Origin: Eutreptiella sp. 'Long Island Sound 2002'
Taxonomy: Eukaryota > Euglenozoa > Euglenophyceae > Eutreptiales > Eutreptiaceae
Direction: 5' to 3'
DNA: 64,000 nucleotides
NCBI GenBank assembly: GCA_964036045.1
Contig: OZ038378.1
Location: 40,177,228-40,241,227 of the forward strand
The notes under the pieces are model-generated. The model saw nothing but the letters and a program-made list of their open reading frames with translations, did no database searches and had not been told where the DNA came from. A program made the position numbers and the translations under genes. Position 1 is the stretch's first letter, and each line of letters opens with the position of its first letter. Of this stretch, positions 54,505-64,000 are shown piece after piece.

Positions 54505-54829
54505 CATGTGGATGGTCCTTTGCTCTCTCCCATTTGCTTATTTGCCATTTCTGGAATGTCAGCCATTGTGTTGCATGTGCATTTGCAGAAGTTGGGCCCT
54601 GGTGAGTGGCCTAAATTACCGGAACAGGATATGCCTCCTTTAAGTGCGTCACATAGTTGTGAGGCGACCCAAGGAACGAGCATTGAGTCCCTAATAGACC
54701 GGATATTAACAGTCCCAGAAATATTGCCTCCCGATGAATGTCTGAAGGATCTTGAGATCTCGGAGACTGTGATAGAAGATAGAGAGATGGGTTCAGAAAC
54801 TTGCTGATCCCAACCTGGACTGTGCTGAA
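54505..54829 (+). other. pol spacer, same frame continues past TGA
   Basis: The protease frame continues after the TGA at 54502 through a protein-like stretch (SIESLIDRILTVPEILPPDE) to 54807. The next domain then starts in another frame. Probably pol linker interrupted by a stop and a frameshift. Confidence 0.5.
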
Positions 54830-57094
54830 TTGGACTCACAATGTGAGTCGAGCCCCTCATTTGATGAGGGCTCGGTTTGCCCTGACGTGCCACTCGACAC
54901 GTTTTTGGGTCGGTATGGCTTTCTTAGGGATGAGGAAGGTTTGGAGACAGTGGAAACCCTGCAGGTGCTTGCTAAGCAAGTTGAGACACCGTCGTCCATT
55001 TCGAGGAGTAGTTTGTTAGGACCAGGTTTTGATTCCCAAGATTCCGGGAAATGCATGGAGTTGCGCCCAAGGGAGAATCCAAAGGATCGCAAGGAAAGGC
55101 GTCAGCTTTGTTGGCGTAAGGTGGCAGCCCTAACGGGAACGTCGAGGCCGCCAACAAAGAGCACGTCCATACACCCACAAGTGTATAAGGAAGGACGATT
55201 CTCTTTGGATCCGCAATGGTTTCAACGGATTTTGGATTGGGCTGGAGATGAATTTCAACCCCAGCGCTACCCATTTGCAGATCCGCGCTCGACTGGTAAG
55301 GTCAAGCGCCCCGGAAAGCCCGCCGGGGTATGGGTCAACCCTCCTAAAGGTGGAGCTGCAGTCACGCAAGGTTTGAACAAGCCTTGGCATGATGACACCA
55401 TATTTGTCATGTGCCCGCATAAATTTCTGCAACAAGTTGCAGAGAAAGCGATATGGGAAGGAAGTCGAGGGATCATGATTGTTCCCCGCAATAAAAACAA
55501 AGAATGGTTTTGGGGTCTCGGTGAAGTGACGGTTGATTGGTGGGATTTGCCGCATGATGCATTGTGTTTCCGTGATGAGGGAGGTACACCTCGTTCTCCT
55601 GGGAAATTAGGTGCACGAGTTTTTCTTTTTGATGCCTTGGGGGGTGATCAAGAAGGGTTTGGACAAACGGATTTCAAGAAATCACATGTTGATCCCCCTC
55701 CTCAAGATCATCGGAACCGGCCGGGCTGTTGCTCGACAGCTTGTTCCAAAAGTCTTTGGGAAGCCTCAACGAGAACCAAATCTCATGCGCCCCCATGTGT
55801 CACCTCCCCTCGCAGACCTGTAGGGATGAGTCGGAAAGCATGGAAAGTCCAGCGTGTTTCAGCTGCGGCTGAAGGGCTTATACCCTTGCCGCCCGATTCC
55901 ATTCTAAACTCCATTCTCCCTCCCTCAGCAGTCATGTCTCAAGAACATGATTCGATTCTTGATTCCATTCTGGCTTGCTTACCAGTCATGTCCCAAGAAA
56001 ATGATTCCATGACCGAGTTAAGAGCTCAGGAACAAGAGCAATCTCTGGATCGACTGGTTGAAAGAGTATGCATTGAACAAAATTGTGGTAATCCTCTCCC
56101 TTCCTCTGATCTTCCTGAAGTGTGTGAGCCTCGAATTTCAAAGGTCTGGTTTGTGCATCGGAGAACAAAAAAGGTCTCACTTCAAGACAGGATCTCCCAT
56201 TGGAGTAAAGGTTTACAGAATGCCCCTCCGAGCGAGTTGACTTCAGAGGAGTCGCAAACTCTGTCTCTCAAGGCGAATGATCGCCCTTTGCCTTTTTCAG
56301 GTATCTCAGGTGATCCAGTTACCATTTTCAGGACGAGGGATAGGTGTGTGCGTTCTGTGATTGAGGTGGATGCTGAACATCCACATTGCCAAGATTATAG
56401 GAAATGGATTTACAACCGGTTCAAAGATACCGTGTTCCAGGAAGGAGGTAATCATCCGTCGGAGATTGAAGAAAACATGGACAAACGGGGTCCCAATGGG
56501 ATTTGTGTCTTGGAGCCAATTCCGGATGCTAAGCCGAAGGCTGACAAGCCCATTCGTGCAGTTGGTCTTAGGGAAGAGGCCATGCGTGAAAAAATCAAAG
56601 AGTTTCAAGAAAAGGGCTGGATTGTGCCCAGCCAATCCCATTGCGTCAGTCGGGCGTTTCTTGTGCCAAAACCTGGCACAAATAAATGGCGACTTGTCAT
56701 TGATTATCGGTACGTGAACACGCAACTCCGCGGCTGCGAGTTCCCGTTGCCGGTAATCGAGGACTTGTTTGTCAAGCGGGCTGGAAAGCAGCTCTGGACC
56801 CTCTTGGACCTTGAGGATGGGTTCCACCAAATGCCTCTAAGTGAGTGCAGTAGGAAATACACTGCCTTCTGTACTCCGTTTGGGGTATTTGAGTGGAGGG
56901 TCCTACCTATGGGAGTGAAGGTAGGACCCCAAGCTTTCCAGAGAATGGTGAGTGAGTGTTTGAAGTCGCTACAGCCGCACACACACATTTACATGGATGA
57001 TTTACTCACGGGGACACGACCTAAGCTTTGTGGTAAGGGCAAAATACTTGATTCAAAGGCATACCTCAAAGATAACGTTCATAACGTGGTTTAA
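54830..57094 (+). CDS. pol: chromovirus pol: methyltransferase-like domain and RT
   Basis: This 754-codon frame has two recognisable parts. At residues about 120-235, FSLDPQWFQRILDWAGDEF, GVWVNPPKGG (about 165) and RGIMIVPRNKNKEWFW (about 210) match the order of DAM-type N6-adenine methyltransferase-like domains found in some retroelement pol proteins, notably DIRS; the canonical (D/N)PPY is NPPK, so catalysis is doubtful. From about residue 600 is RT: KPGTNKWRLVIDYRYVN, LDLEDGFHQM, FGVFEWRVLPMGVKVGP and YMDD. A linker with two near-repeats (HDSILDSIL / PDSILNSIL) separates them. A TAA at 57092 cuts the RT thumb region. Confidence 0.85.
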   Translation: MDSQCESSPSFDEGSVCPDVPLDTFLGRYGFLRDEEGLETVETLQVLAKQVETPSSISRSSLLGPGFDSQDSGKCMELRPRENPKDRKERRQLCWRKVAALTGTSRPPTKSTSIHPQVYKEGRFSLDPQWFQRILDWAGDEFQPQRYPFADPRSTGKVKRPGKPAGVWVNPPKGGAAVTQGLNKPWHDDTIFVMCPHKFLQQVAEKAIWEGSRGIMIVPRNKNKEWFWGLGEVTVDWWDLPHDALCFRDEGGTPRSPGKLGARVFLFDALGGDQEGFGQTDFKKSHVDPPPQDHRNRPGCCSTACSKSLWEASTRTKSHAPPCVTSPRRPVGMSRKAWKVQRVSAAAEGLIPLPPDSILNSILPPSAVMSQEHDSILDSILACLPVMSQENDSMTELRAQEQEQSLDRLVERVCIEQNCGNPLPSSDLPEVCEPRISKVWFVHRRTKKVSLQDRISHWSKGLQNAPPSELTSEESQTLSLKANDRPLPFSGISGDPVTIFRTRDRCVRSVIEVDAEHPHCQDYRKWIYNRFKDTVFQEGGNHPSEIEENMDKRGPNGICVLEPIPDAKPKADKPIRAVGLREEAMREKIKEFQEKGWIVPSQSHCVSRAFLVPKPGTNKWRLVIDYRYVNTQLRGCEFPLPVIEDLFVKRAGKQLWTLLDLEDGFHQMPLSECSRKYTAFCTPFGVFEWRVLPMGVKVGPQAFQRMVSECLKSLQPHTHIYMDDLLTGTRPKLCGKGKILDSKAYLKDNVHNVV

Positions 57095-58693
57095 TTATCT
57101 GAGAAGTTAGAGGAATGCCATCTCATAGTCAGCTTTGAGAAATGTCATCTTTTTATGGAGAGAATCAAGTATTGTGGGCATGTTTTGCATGGGGGAATGC
57201 GTAGTCCCGCCCCTTCCAAGGTGGATGCGGTACACAATTGGCCCAAGCCCAAAACCCCAAAGCAGATGAATGGCTTCTTGGGGGTTGTAAATTGGTATTC
57301 AATTTACATAAGAAATTTTTCCAATATTGCAGCCCCGTTGATGACGTCGCTGCAAGGTAAGTATGAGCGTGTCCCCGGGGTATATGGTCGTAAGGGACGT
57401 TGTAGGGTACCAAGGGAGCGTAATTGTATCCAGTGGACGCCCGAGATGGAGGCTGCTTTTGTTCAGTTGAGAGAAGCGCTCAGTGCTGAGTGTGAGTTGT
57501 ACATACCATCATTCGACGGTGAATATCGCATCCATGTGGATGCATGCGACCATGGAGTCGGTGCTGTCCTTGAACAACAAAACCCTGAAGTGGAGTGGAT
57601 GCCTTGCGCTTCTTTCAGCCGCAAGCTTGAAGGCAAGGATGGGAAGGGACAAAGAGCTTGGAGCACCAGCGAGCAAGAGACTTATGCATTAGTCTCTTGC
57701 TTGCTAAAATTTGAAAGTTGGATGGGGGGACAAAAAGTCACCGTTTACACCGACCACAAGTCCTTGGAGAGTTGGTACAAAGAAGATCTTTGTACCCTGT
57801 CGGGGCCCTTGGGCAGGCGTGGCCGGTGGCACGAATTTTTAAGCCGGTACCACATTGAAGTGGTGTACAAACCTGGCAAGGACAACACCGTCGCCGATGG
57901 GTTGTCCCGGTGGGCATATCCGGCCGGATCGGCAGATGACACCAATTTTCACGGCAGTCATGCCGATCAAAAGGGGGTCATGAAGCAAGAACGTGAACTC
58001 AAGGAAAGGGAAGAAAATTTTTTGGCCCAGCAGGCTAGAGACACACAAGTCTGGTTAGATTCAGGACGTCTCAACGCCATCACTGCCGTGGGGGCTGTCT
58101 TAACTCTCCAATGGCTTGGATATGCCACGGTGCAGGCTCTAAGTGCTCATCAAGCTTGGATACAACCTTGCCCCTCCATTCTTCAGTGTTTCCGCGACAG
58201 TTCTCAGGACATTCAGGACACACAGGACAAAGAGATAAATGAGCTTGCTGCATCTATTGCTTCTGTGAAGGGATGTGCAACTAATTGGTCCAGTGAGACT
58301 GTTTCTGGCTATGCAGCGCATCTTCAAGCTCGGATGAGTCATTTGTCGTATTGGCCGGAGTCAGAAGGACTCATTTGTGCCGTTTCCAAGGTGAACATAC
58401 CACCTCAGTCCGAAATTCTCTATGAGGATTGGACTGAGCATTATCGAAATGAGATTTCTGATTGGGACTTCGAATCTGATCCAGTCATCTCAAACCCGAA
58501 TTATTGGGATTACCGTATGAGGTGGGACGATGACGAAACAAAATTCGGTTCAAGGGAAAGATTGTGTGCCCTACAGCTCTTTTTGAAGACGTGGTGGAGG
58601 CAATACATTCTTACGGCCACCCTCGGGTGGAGAAGACTGTGGAGTTGTTTGATAGAAATTTTGGTGCCTTGCTTACGACTTGCCAAGGGGTAG
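57095..58693 (+). CDS. pol: chromovirus pol: RT thumb, RNase H, connection
   Basis: The frame continues directly from the stop at 57092: LEECHLIVSFEKCHLF, KYCGHVLHGG, PKTPKQMNGFLGVVNWYSIY are RT thumb and connection. RNase H follows with D in HVDACDHGVGAVLEQ, E in SEQETYALVSCLL, D in VYTDHKSLESW and the closing KPGKDNTVADGLSR. It removes the RNA strand during reverse transcription. A 200-residue linker leads to integrase. From about 58560 the correct frame moves to another register, so the last 40 residues here are out of frame. Confidence 0.85.
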   Translation, partial: LSEKLEECHLIVSFEKCHLFMERIKYCGHVLHGGMRSPAPSKVDAVHNWPKPKTPKQMNGFLGVVNWYSIYIRNFSNIAAPLMTSLQGKYERVPGVYGRKGRCRVPRERNCIQWTPEMEAAFVQLREALSAECELYIPSFDGEYRIHVDACDHGVGAVLEQQNPEVEWMPCASFSRKLEGKDGKGQRAWSTSEQETYALVSCLLKFESWMGGQKVTVYTDHKSLESWYKEDLCTLSGPLGRRGRWHEFLSRYHIEVVYKPGKDNTVADGLSRWAYPAGSADDTNFHGSHADQKGVMKQERELKEREENFLAQQARDTQVWLDSGRLNAITAVGAVLTLQWLGYATVQALSAHQAWIQPCPSILQCFRDSSQDIQDTQDKEINELAASIASVKGCATNWSSETVSGYAAHLQARMSHLSYWPESEGLICAVSKVNIPPQSEILYEDWTEHYRNEISDWDFESDPVISNPNYWDYRMRWDDDETKFGSRERLCALQLFLKTWWRQYILTATLGWRRLWSCLIEILVPCLRLAKG

Positions 58694-59918
58694 GCGTAAT
58701 CTGTCACCCGACATTGCTAAAATTCTTGGCCGACGTCATGAGTGTCAAACCACGAAGGCAAGGCGTGGCAAGCAACCCGACACATGTGAGTTTGCTCCCG
58801 TTCCGCAGTATCCCTTCACATCCCTTGCAATTGACTTTTGTAAATTGCCTGAGTGTTTGCAGAAGTCCGCTGGAAAAAAGGTGGACTATCTCATGGTCAT
58901 CGTCTGCCGTCAAACCGGGTATGTATAGGCAATCCCTTGTCAAGAAAAAGGACTGGACAGTAAGAGTGCTGCTTCTTTGTTTTTGGATCGATGGGTCCAT
59001 ATGTTTGGGTTGCCAAAAGAGTTCATTTGGGACAATGCGTCCATTATCAACTCTGAATTTTTGAAGGATTTGTTTGCCATGTGTGGACTTGAACAACACA
59101 GCTCCGTGGCCTACCGACGACAGAGCAACGGACGTGCTGAACGAGCTGTCCAAAGTATTGTAAACTTACTTAGGCAGTACCTTGAGCAGCGTGGGGGTTC
59201 CAGCAAGCACTCTTGGGTGGAAAGCTTGGCATTGGCCCTTTGGGCTTTGAACGATTTGCCGGGGGCAGTCAGTGGGTATTCCCCACATCGACTTATTTTT
59301 GGGAGAGATCCTGTAGGTTGGGGGGATTGTTTGCCCGTATCCCTACAGGATGGGGATGAGGACGCAGGACAATTTTTTGGTCGCATGTTGGACGAACGTG
59401 CGGAAGTCCGAAAGCGCCTTGAAGACCTGCATGCCAAGGAGGTTGCCAAATTTTTAGCCAAACATCTGGAGCAATCGTTCAAGCCGGGGGACCGTGTATG
59501 GGTACGTAATTGTATCGTAGAACCTCCTGTGCATGGCAAGCTCGAAAGGGTTCGGCAAGGCCCTTGTGAAGTGTTGAGACGCATCTCACCGGGCACCTAC
59601 CGTGTAAATATTCGAGGAAGGGAAGAGATCTTCACTTCTCGGCGATTGGAGGCCTATGTCCCTTACAAGGACGACAAGAAAGTGCCTTTGCACTATTATA
59701 CGGATAGGGAAGGGTGGATTGAGACCGACGACTACGTGGTCGAGCGTGTTTTGGAGGATCGTGTCGTTAGGGGAAAGCAACAGTGGCGACTCAAATTTCG
59801 GGGGTTCCCCGAACCTGAGTGGCATTACGCAGGCTCTTTCTTGCATAATATCAAGGACACATGGGCTCGGTACAACCGTTGGAAAGGGATTGATGTGTCT
59901 TTGTCAGATTTGCGCTGA
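58564..59918 (+). pseudogene. pol: chromovirus integrase and chromodomain, frame-broken
   Basis: The HHCC-type zinc-binding start is split: AIHSYGHPRVEKTVELF is in the frame of 58564, and LGRRHECQTTKARRG follows in the frame of 58680, so one frameshift lies near 58675 and another near 58560. The catalytic core keeps D in LAIDFCKLP, a TAG at 58926, D in FIWDNASIINSEF and E in NGRAERAVQSIV, so the DDE triad is present. A GKLERVRQGPCEVLRRISPG segment is the C-terminal domain. The chromodomain is YVVERVLEDRVVRGKQQW with LKFRGFPEPEWHYAG; it targets integration to modified histones. The stretch from 58977 to 59918 is one uninterrupted frame. Confidence 0.85.
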
Positions 59919-60255
59919 ATTATTGTTGATTTTCTATTTTTGTACCAACTATTGGCAGGTTGGCCCTCCAGCAAGTTATTTCATCGAATTTTCCCCGTTG
60001 GAGTGGAATGCCATCTCTTCACACTTTATTCAGGCAATTTTGCGTTCATGCTTTAAACCCTTTGCCATATGATCCCTTTGCCCTTTTCCGTTGCCATTCA
60101 TTGATGGTGGTTGTCTCTCTTACCCACATGTCGTTTCACCTTGTTTGACCTACTCCTCCCATTTGCATTGTGATGTCCTCCTCACACCTGCTTTGCATCT
60201 CCCCCCTAATTTTGGGTTGCCGGATGCAACCATGCCATTGTTTTGTATTCCCACA
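59919..60255. other. post-pol non-coding DNA
   Basis: Chromovirus 3' region before the nested element. No frame or motif is supported. Confidence 0.5.
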
Positions 60256-60345
60256 AGACCCACTGGGGGGGTATTTTCCTCGAACGAACTTCAGTCTTCG
60301 AACGAAGACTCGAATCTTCGAACGAAGATTCGAATTCGAAGATTG
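60256..60345 (+). repeat. left TIR and subterminal TTCGAA repeats
   Basis: Terminal inverted repeat followed by several overlapping copies of CTTCGAACGAAG-type palindromes. Confidence 0.7.
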
Positions 60346-60580
60346 TATTTGCTTCAATCGCAATTCAATTAAATCCAATCGAATCCAAGCTGCTGGGGAG
60401 AATTGCCGCAAAAGCGCAGCGACAGCAGCGTGCGCACCAGATTGACAGGCGATTGACGCAGATTTGTGCCAGAAGGGCGCAGATTTGTGCCAGAAAGACG
60501 CAGAATTGTGCCGGAAAGAAGGGTCTTTGGTTTGAATCAATTGATTTGTTGTATTCTTCAAGGGTGTCACTGTTTGACCA

Positions 60581-61324
60581 ATGGTGCAACTTGGAATTAC
60601 ACTCAGAAACGCGGTGGGCAAGACGAATGCTTATAGCCAGGACGTTGAGGACGCGCTTGTGCAATTTTTCTCCTCCTCCGGCCTGGGACGCGAGCTTTTA
60701 CATTCAATCTACACACGAGTCAACCCAGGCGCTGACAAGCAGAGATTGAATCAACTTCAGCGGTGGCACAGCGATGTTCAATGCTCGCATGAAGAAGCAG
60801 TCGCTTTGCTTCTCGATTTGGGAATCCCTAGACGCCGCCTTTGGGTTCTATCGCGCTTTATTTCCAAGCGTGCGGAGGTATGGTACAAACAGAGTGGCCT
60901 AAGGTTTGGGAAACCAATGCCAGGCCACCGGAGAGTCAACTTGGCTTGGAAAAGGATGAAGTAGCCCCTGCACCTCGTTGGCCACATCGACAAGAAAACT
61001 GGCATCCGAAATGTTCCCTGGCCGTTTAATCACTGGATCAACTACGTTTTCACACAGCCTTGCCTCTATGAAACCCTACAGCCCAGCAAAGATGGGCTGG
61101 TTTTCATTGTGAGTGGCGATGGTTATCCTGTAGCAGGTGTAAGCTGGACTCAGCTTACCATTCGCATCCGAAATCATGAGCATCTAGCCCGCAATGCAGC
61201 ACACATTTGGGTTTTAGAGCTGGCATACTGTGGTGACTCCAATCTGAAGGATTTGCGCCGGGTCTGGAAAAAGAATCTGAGGGTGTGTTATTTCTTCGAA
61301 TATTGCCTTCGTTCGTACCTTTGA
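60581..61324 (+). pseudogene. transposase-like ORF of nested element, interrupted by TAG
   Basis: One frame runs 60581-61324, broken only by a TAG at 60962. The first part is helical and basic (ALVQFFSSSGLGRELLHSIY, EEAVALLLDLGIPRRRLWVL). The second has a mixed fold: FNHWINYVFTQPCLYETLQ, then FIVSGDGYPVAGVSWTQLTI and AHIWVLELAYCGDSN. The GDG followed by alternating hydrophobics resembles the first acidic strand of DDE transposases, but no family match is certain. The position between TIRs and subterminal repeats supports a transposase or passenger gene. A possible donor site (AGGGTGTG) lies at about 61277. Confidence 0.45.
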
Positions 61325-61587
61325 CCGTTCCAACAAAGCTTCTCCTTCGAACGAACATGTTTTTCGAACAAAATTTTGATTCCGCTTTGCACGCTACTAG
61401 GTCCTGCAGCGGATCATAACTACGCGATCCGTCGTCGCGAAGGGCGCACACTGTGCGGCAAGTGTTATGCTGGGCGGAGATTTACCGTTTTTGAAGAAGT
61501 TTTTGGGACTTACTGAGCATTGGTATATACCGTCAGTTCACAACTTGGGCCTTTGGAACCCTCTCAAGAGGCGGTACCTGGGCTGTC

Positions 61588-62031
61588 ATGGGCGCAGAAC
61601 GCGCACCCGTGGTGTGTCCCGACTTGGCAAGACCCCTGTCTGCAAGGGAACTCGTGGCTGCGCTTCAAAACCTTTGCTTCAAGTACCACGACACCATGCC
61701 ATTATTTGTGTTCTTCATATGCTTATGCGAATTGGTGCTTTGCTTGGGGAATACTTGGAAAGGCTATGCTTGTCCCCCAGCAGGGAAGCACGCAACGCTA
61801 TCAACGGAGGGGTAGTGCAAAAACGCGGCGGCAGTGGCGTCGGCAACCGGTGGCGTGCCAGCTCCAAGTGCCAGGAAGAAGAAAGTGAAGGCAAAGAGGC
61901 CAAAGAAGAAGAGGAAGACGCCAACGAAGAGTGGTGGCAAGCCGGAAGAAGAAGATGCCGGAGAGGGAGACAAAGAGGATACCAAAAAGAAAGACACGGT
62001 TGCAGTACAAGTGTCAGGCAGTGAGTCGTGA
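61588..62031 (+). pseudogene. basic C-terminal ORF of nested element, TAG-interrupted
   Basis: The frame is open from 61588, hits a TAG at 61813 and continues to 62031. The first half has ARPLSARELVAALQNLCFKY and a hydrophobic stretch (MPLFVFFICLCELVLCLG). The second half is Lys-rich then acidic (ARKKKVKAKRPKKKRKTP, EEEDAGEGDKEDTKKKD), like a nuclear-localisation tail. It may be a later exon of the gene at 60581. The overlapping frame 61467-62024 is Arg/Glu-rich and I consider it a shadow. Confidence 0.4.
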
Positions 62032-62335
62032 GCCAGGACTGAGAAAGCTACATTGGACAGGGACGCTGGTGGTTGTGCGGTTCTGTTGTTGCCTGTATGT
62101 GCATTTGTAAACGCCGCGTCGTTTTCTCCGAAAAATATCTTCGCTCGAACATTCAAAGGTTCGTTCGAAGAAAAGTCCACCACATTTTGAAAACACATTT
62201 TCAGGGCATTTAGGTGGTTGCAGGCTGAATCCAAAGAACCAAACCCTCCAAAATACCAGTGTTGAGCATTTAATCACAATGTTTGCAGCAAAACGGCCAC
62301 CCCAAAGGCGTTCCAACAGTTCAAAAATTTTCTTT

Positions 62336-62398
62336 GTTCGAAGAAATAATCTTCGACCGAAGGTTTTGTTCGAAGAAACTACCCCCAGCGGTGGGTCT
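62336..62398 (-). repeat. right TIR and subterminal TTCGAA repeats
   Basis: Inverted counterpart of the left end, with TTCGAAGAA and CTTCGACCGAAGG phrases inside. Confidence 0.7.
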
Positions 62399-63611
62399 CA
62401 TTGGTTGTTGTGGGTGTTTCACTGCCTATTCCATCAGGTGCCCACCACTTTGGGCACTTGGGATAGATTTGAGCTAGACGCGTTGAATTCTCATGTTGTT
62501 TGAGCTCCCGCCTCTATTTTGAGGTCGCCGGACGCGATGATGCCCCCGAATCGTGGTTGGGGGGCACCTTTTCCTTCAAAAATGGGTGTTTGTATTTTTA
62601 GGTCACCACGTTCTATTTTTAGAATTTTTCTGCTATTTTTAGTGACAAATTTTCTATTTTTAGAACTCCTCCCCAGCGGCCCCGTTTCGCGTTTCCTCAG
62701 CGTCTGCGACCATCTTTTGCAACGCTTGTCGCATTGGTGGGATCCTTTTCCCTCCAGGGTTGCCCCATTTGGAGATCCAATTTTTCCGCTTCGCTATTTT
62801 TAGTAACAAATGTTACTATTTTTAGTAAAAATTTGATTTTTCATATCTCCGAACTGGTGGCACCTGGGGAGGTTCCGAATGGATCCTCGACCAATTTTTG
62901 GTATGCTCCACGCAACCGTCGGGTCTGTTTGCATTACATTTGCACCAGCGGCCCCTGGTAGACCCTCCTAAAAAAGTTTTTAGGGTAGGATTAGCTAGGG
63001 TCAAAAACCATGTTTTTGCCATATTTTTGACATATCGTAGAGTTGGAAAATTGCGTGAGTACCTACCCACTTCGAAAACTCATTCCGGATGCAACCATGG
63101 CATCTGTTTCCTTCCTGCTCCAACCTGGGTCCCGAATCACGAAATGATTGGTGAAAAAAAAATTTCCGAGATGAAAATTTTTTATTCGGAAATTTTTTTT
63201 TTCCGAAAAAGAATTTTTTTCTCCCCAATTCCTCCATTTATTGTCTTTGGTGACCTCAAGCTGCATTTCAGCATTGTATGGCTCTCATTCTGCTTGTCGA
63301 TTCCCCTTCGCGCCATTGGGTGGCATTGTTTCGCTGCGGCTGGGCTTGTTGCCCGGAATTTGCAGCTAGGGAGGGGGGTGTCAATGGCACGTGTGGGGCC
63401 TTTGCATAGGTGGTCTATCGCCTAAACACCGGCATTTGAGCTATGCAGGGTGTCCAGGGCTAGGGAGGGGGGTCTTCTTAATGCAATGCCCCCACCTGTG
63501 TGGATTTTGCACCCACCCACCCGCCCTATGATGCTTGTTTGTGCTCTCTTCAATGGCTCTGACCCTCGTATTCTGGCTTTGGCGTGTCAGAGCATCGGGG
63601 ATGTCTGAGTC
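62399..63611. other. chromovirus 3' untranslated region
   Basis: The phrase CTATTTTTAG or close variants occurs about six times between 62596 and 62825. The phrase AGGGAGGGGGG occurs at 63368 and 63462, ahead of the true polypurine tract. No gene is supported. Confidence 0.5.
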
Positions 63612-63622
63612 AGGGAGGGGGG
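63612..63622 (+). other. polypurine tract
   Basis: AGGGAGGGGGG abuts the TG that opens the 3' LTR, as required for plus-strand priming in LTR retrotransposons. Confidence 0.85.
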
Positions 63623-64000
63623 TGTAAAACCTAGGGTATAGCCATGTCAAGAATCCATGTTTGTTGCCCACTTCTCCTTTGCACACTCATGTTGCTTCTT
63701 ATGTGCCATTTCAGGTGTAAATGATTATGCGATCTCAGCAGTTGATTCCAATCCCAGATTTCAATCCCAGAATTCATTCAGATTGCAGATTTCAGTTCTG
63801 TCTTTGCATTTTTGATGTTGCATTGATTTTTTTCAATTCTGCGGATGGCCAGCATTTGTTCTAACAGTATTTTGATTTCTGATTGGTCGATTGGCTGCTG
63901 CTGTGTGTGCGCGCGCGCCGTCTTTGGTCGCGCCGTAATGCAGGCCAGCCAATCGAATACCCTTCCAGTTTGGTGCTAATAGTGTTAGATCTATCATGTG
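63623..64000 (+). repeat. 3' LTR, cut by window end
   Basis: It matches 48305-48682 base for base in length, with about 21 mismatches counted by eye. The remainder lies outside the window. Confidence 0.92.

Larger units (their letters stand above)
60256..62398. mobile_element. TIR DNA transposon nested in the chromovirus
   Basis: The left end AGACCCACTGGGGGGG, then TATTTTCCTCGAAC, pairs with the right end, whose reverse complement reads AGACCCACCGCTGGGGGTAG, then TTTCTTCGAACAAA: about 26 of 30 positions agree with a small gap. Both ends are followed by dense TTCGAA/TTCGTTCGAA palindromes (60279-60345, 61297-61372, 62136-62165, 62336-62375), as in subterminal transposase-binding repeats. A 2-bp CA on each side is the only possible target duplication. 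Coding relics lie inside. The superfamily cannot be assigned. Confidence 0.65.
48305..64000 (+). mobile_element. Ty3/gypsy chromovirus, degenerate, runs off window
   Basis: The 5' LTR starts TGTAAAAC at 48305 and the 3' LTR starts TGTAAAACC at 63623, directly after a polypurine tract. Over the 378 bp visible in both I count about 21 mismatches by eye and no net indel, so the insertion is old. Order: leader, coiled-coil Gag with zinc knuckles, aspartic protease, methyltransferase-like domain, RT, RNase H, integrase, chromodomain. That is the Ty3/gypsy order, and the C-terminal chromodomain marks a chromovirus. Stops at 51468, 57092 and 58926 and at least two frameshifts in integrase show decay. 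The length beyond 15.7 kb is partly due to a nested DNA transposon and long untranslated ends. Confidence 0.92.

Noticed and set aside
61467-62024. 185-codon Arg/Glu-rich frame in the nested transposon
   Set aside because: It overlaps the more natural Lys-rich/acidic frame at 61588-62031 and its charge pattern is that of a shifted shadow.

Overview
The window is nuclear DNA of a large-genomed, transposon-rich eukaryote of the green lineage. The green assignment rests on a relic of a light-harvesting chlorophyll a/b-binding protein exon at 4658-4834. A charophyte or other green alga would fit, but I cannot name the species. There is no sign of operons or of a bacterial gene layout. Almost all recognisable coding capacity belongs to mobile elements sitting in moderately AT-rich, mostly non-coding host DNA.

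Layout. 1-3113: a 124-bp repeat (second copy at 3746) and a G/C-rich block ending in a (TTAC)n tail, probably the 3' end of a non-LTR retrotransposon. 3114-12429: host-like non-coding DNA with the Lhcb relic, a short tandem repeat, a perfect 245-bp inverted repeat (6973-7534), a small minus-strand basic ORF and a diverged LTR (10516-11360). 12430-34345: a non-LTR retrotransposon of about 21.9 kb bounded by a 17-bp target-site duplication. 34346-36127: relic of a pogo/CENP-B-like transposase. 36128-45082: a 184-185-bp satellite plus a CpG-rich minisatellite, present twice as about 1.48-kb direct repeats that exactly flank a second, 5'-truncated member of the giant non-LTR family (38299-43601). 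45083-48304: non-coding DNA with two local tandem repeats. 48305-64000: a Ty3/gypsy chromovirus running off the window, with a TIR-bounded DNA transposon (60256-62398) nested near its 3' end.

The giant non-LTR element is the main result. Its central 1737-codon ORF2 carries an APE-type endonuclease, reverse transcriptase, C2H2 finger, RNase H and a C-terminal zinc knuckle. Upstream are hairpin-forming repeats, a frame-broken Thr/Asn-rich repeat region, and a 1113-codon ORF1 with a possible readthrough extension. Downstream are a C48/Ulp1-like cysteine protease ORF, a long low-complexity frame and an SR-rich basic frame. The truncated copy at 38-43 kb independently keeps the protease (broken) and the SR-side frame, which argues that these belong to the family and were not captured once. 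Both copies end in a (TACC)n-type tail; the 0.5-3.1 kb block ends in a similar (TTAC)n tail.

The chromovirus encodes a coiled-coil Gag with zinc knuckles, an aspartic protease, an adenine-methyltransferase-like domain, RT, RNase H, integrase and chromodomain. In-frame stops and frameshifts break it, so it is probably dead. Motifs and coordinates were read directly from the sequence. Family names come from recognisable motifs, without a database search.
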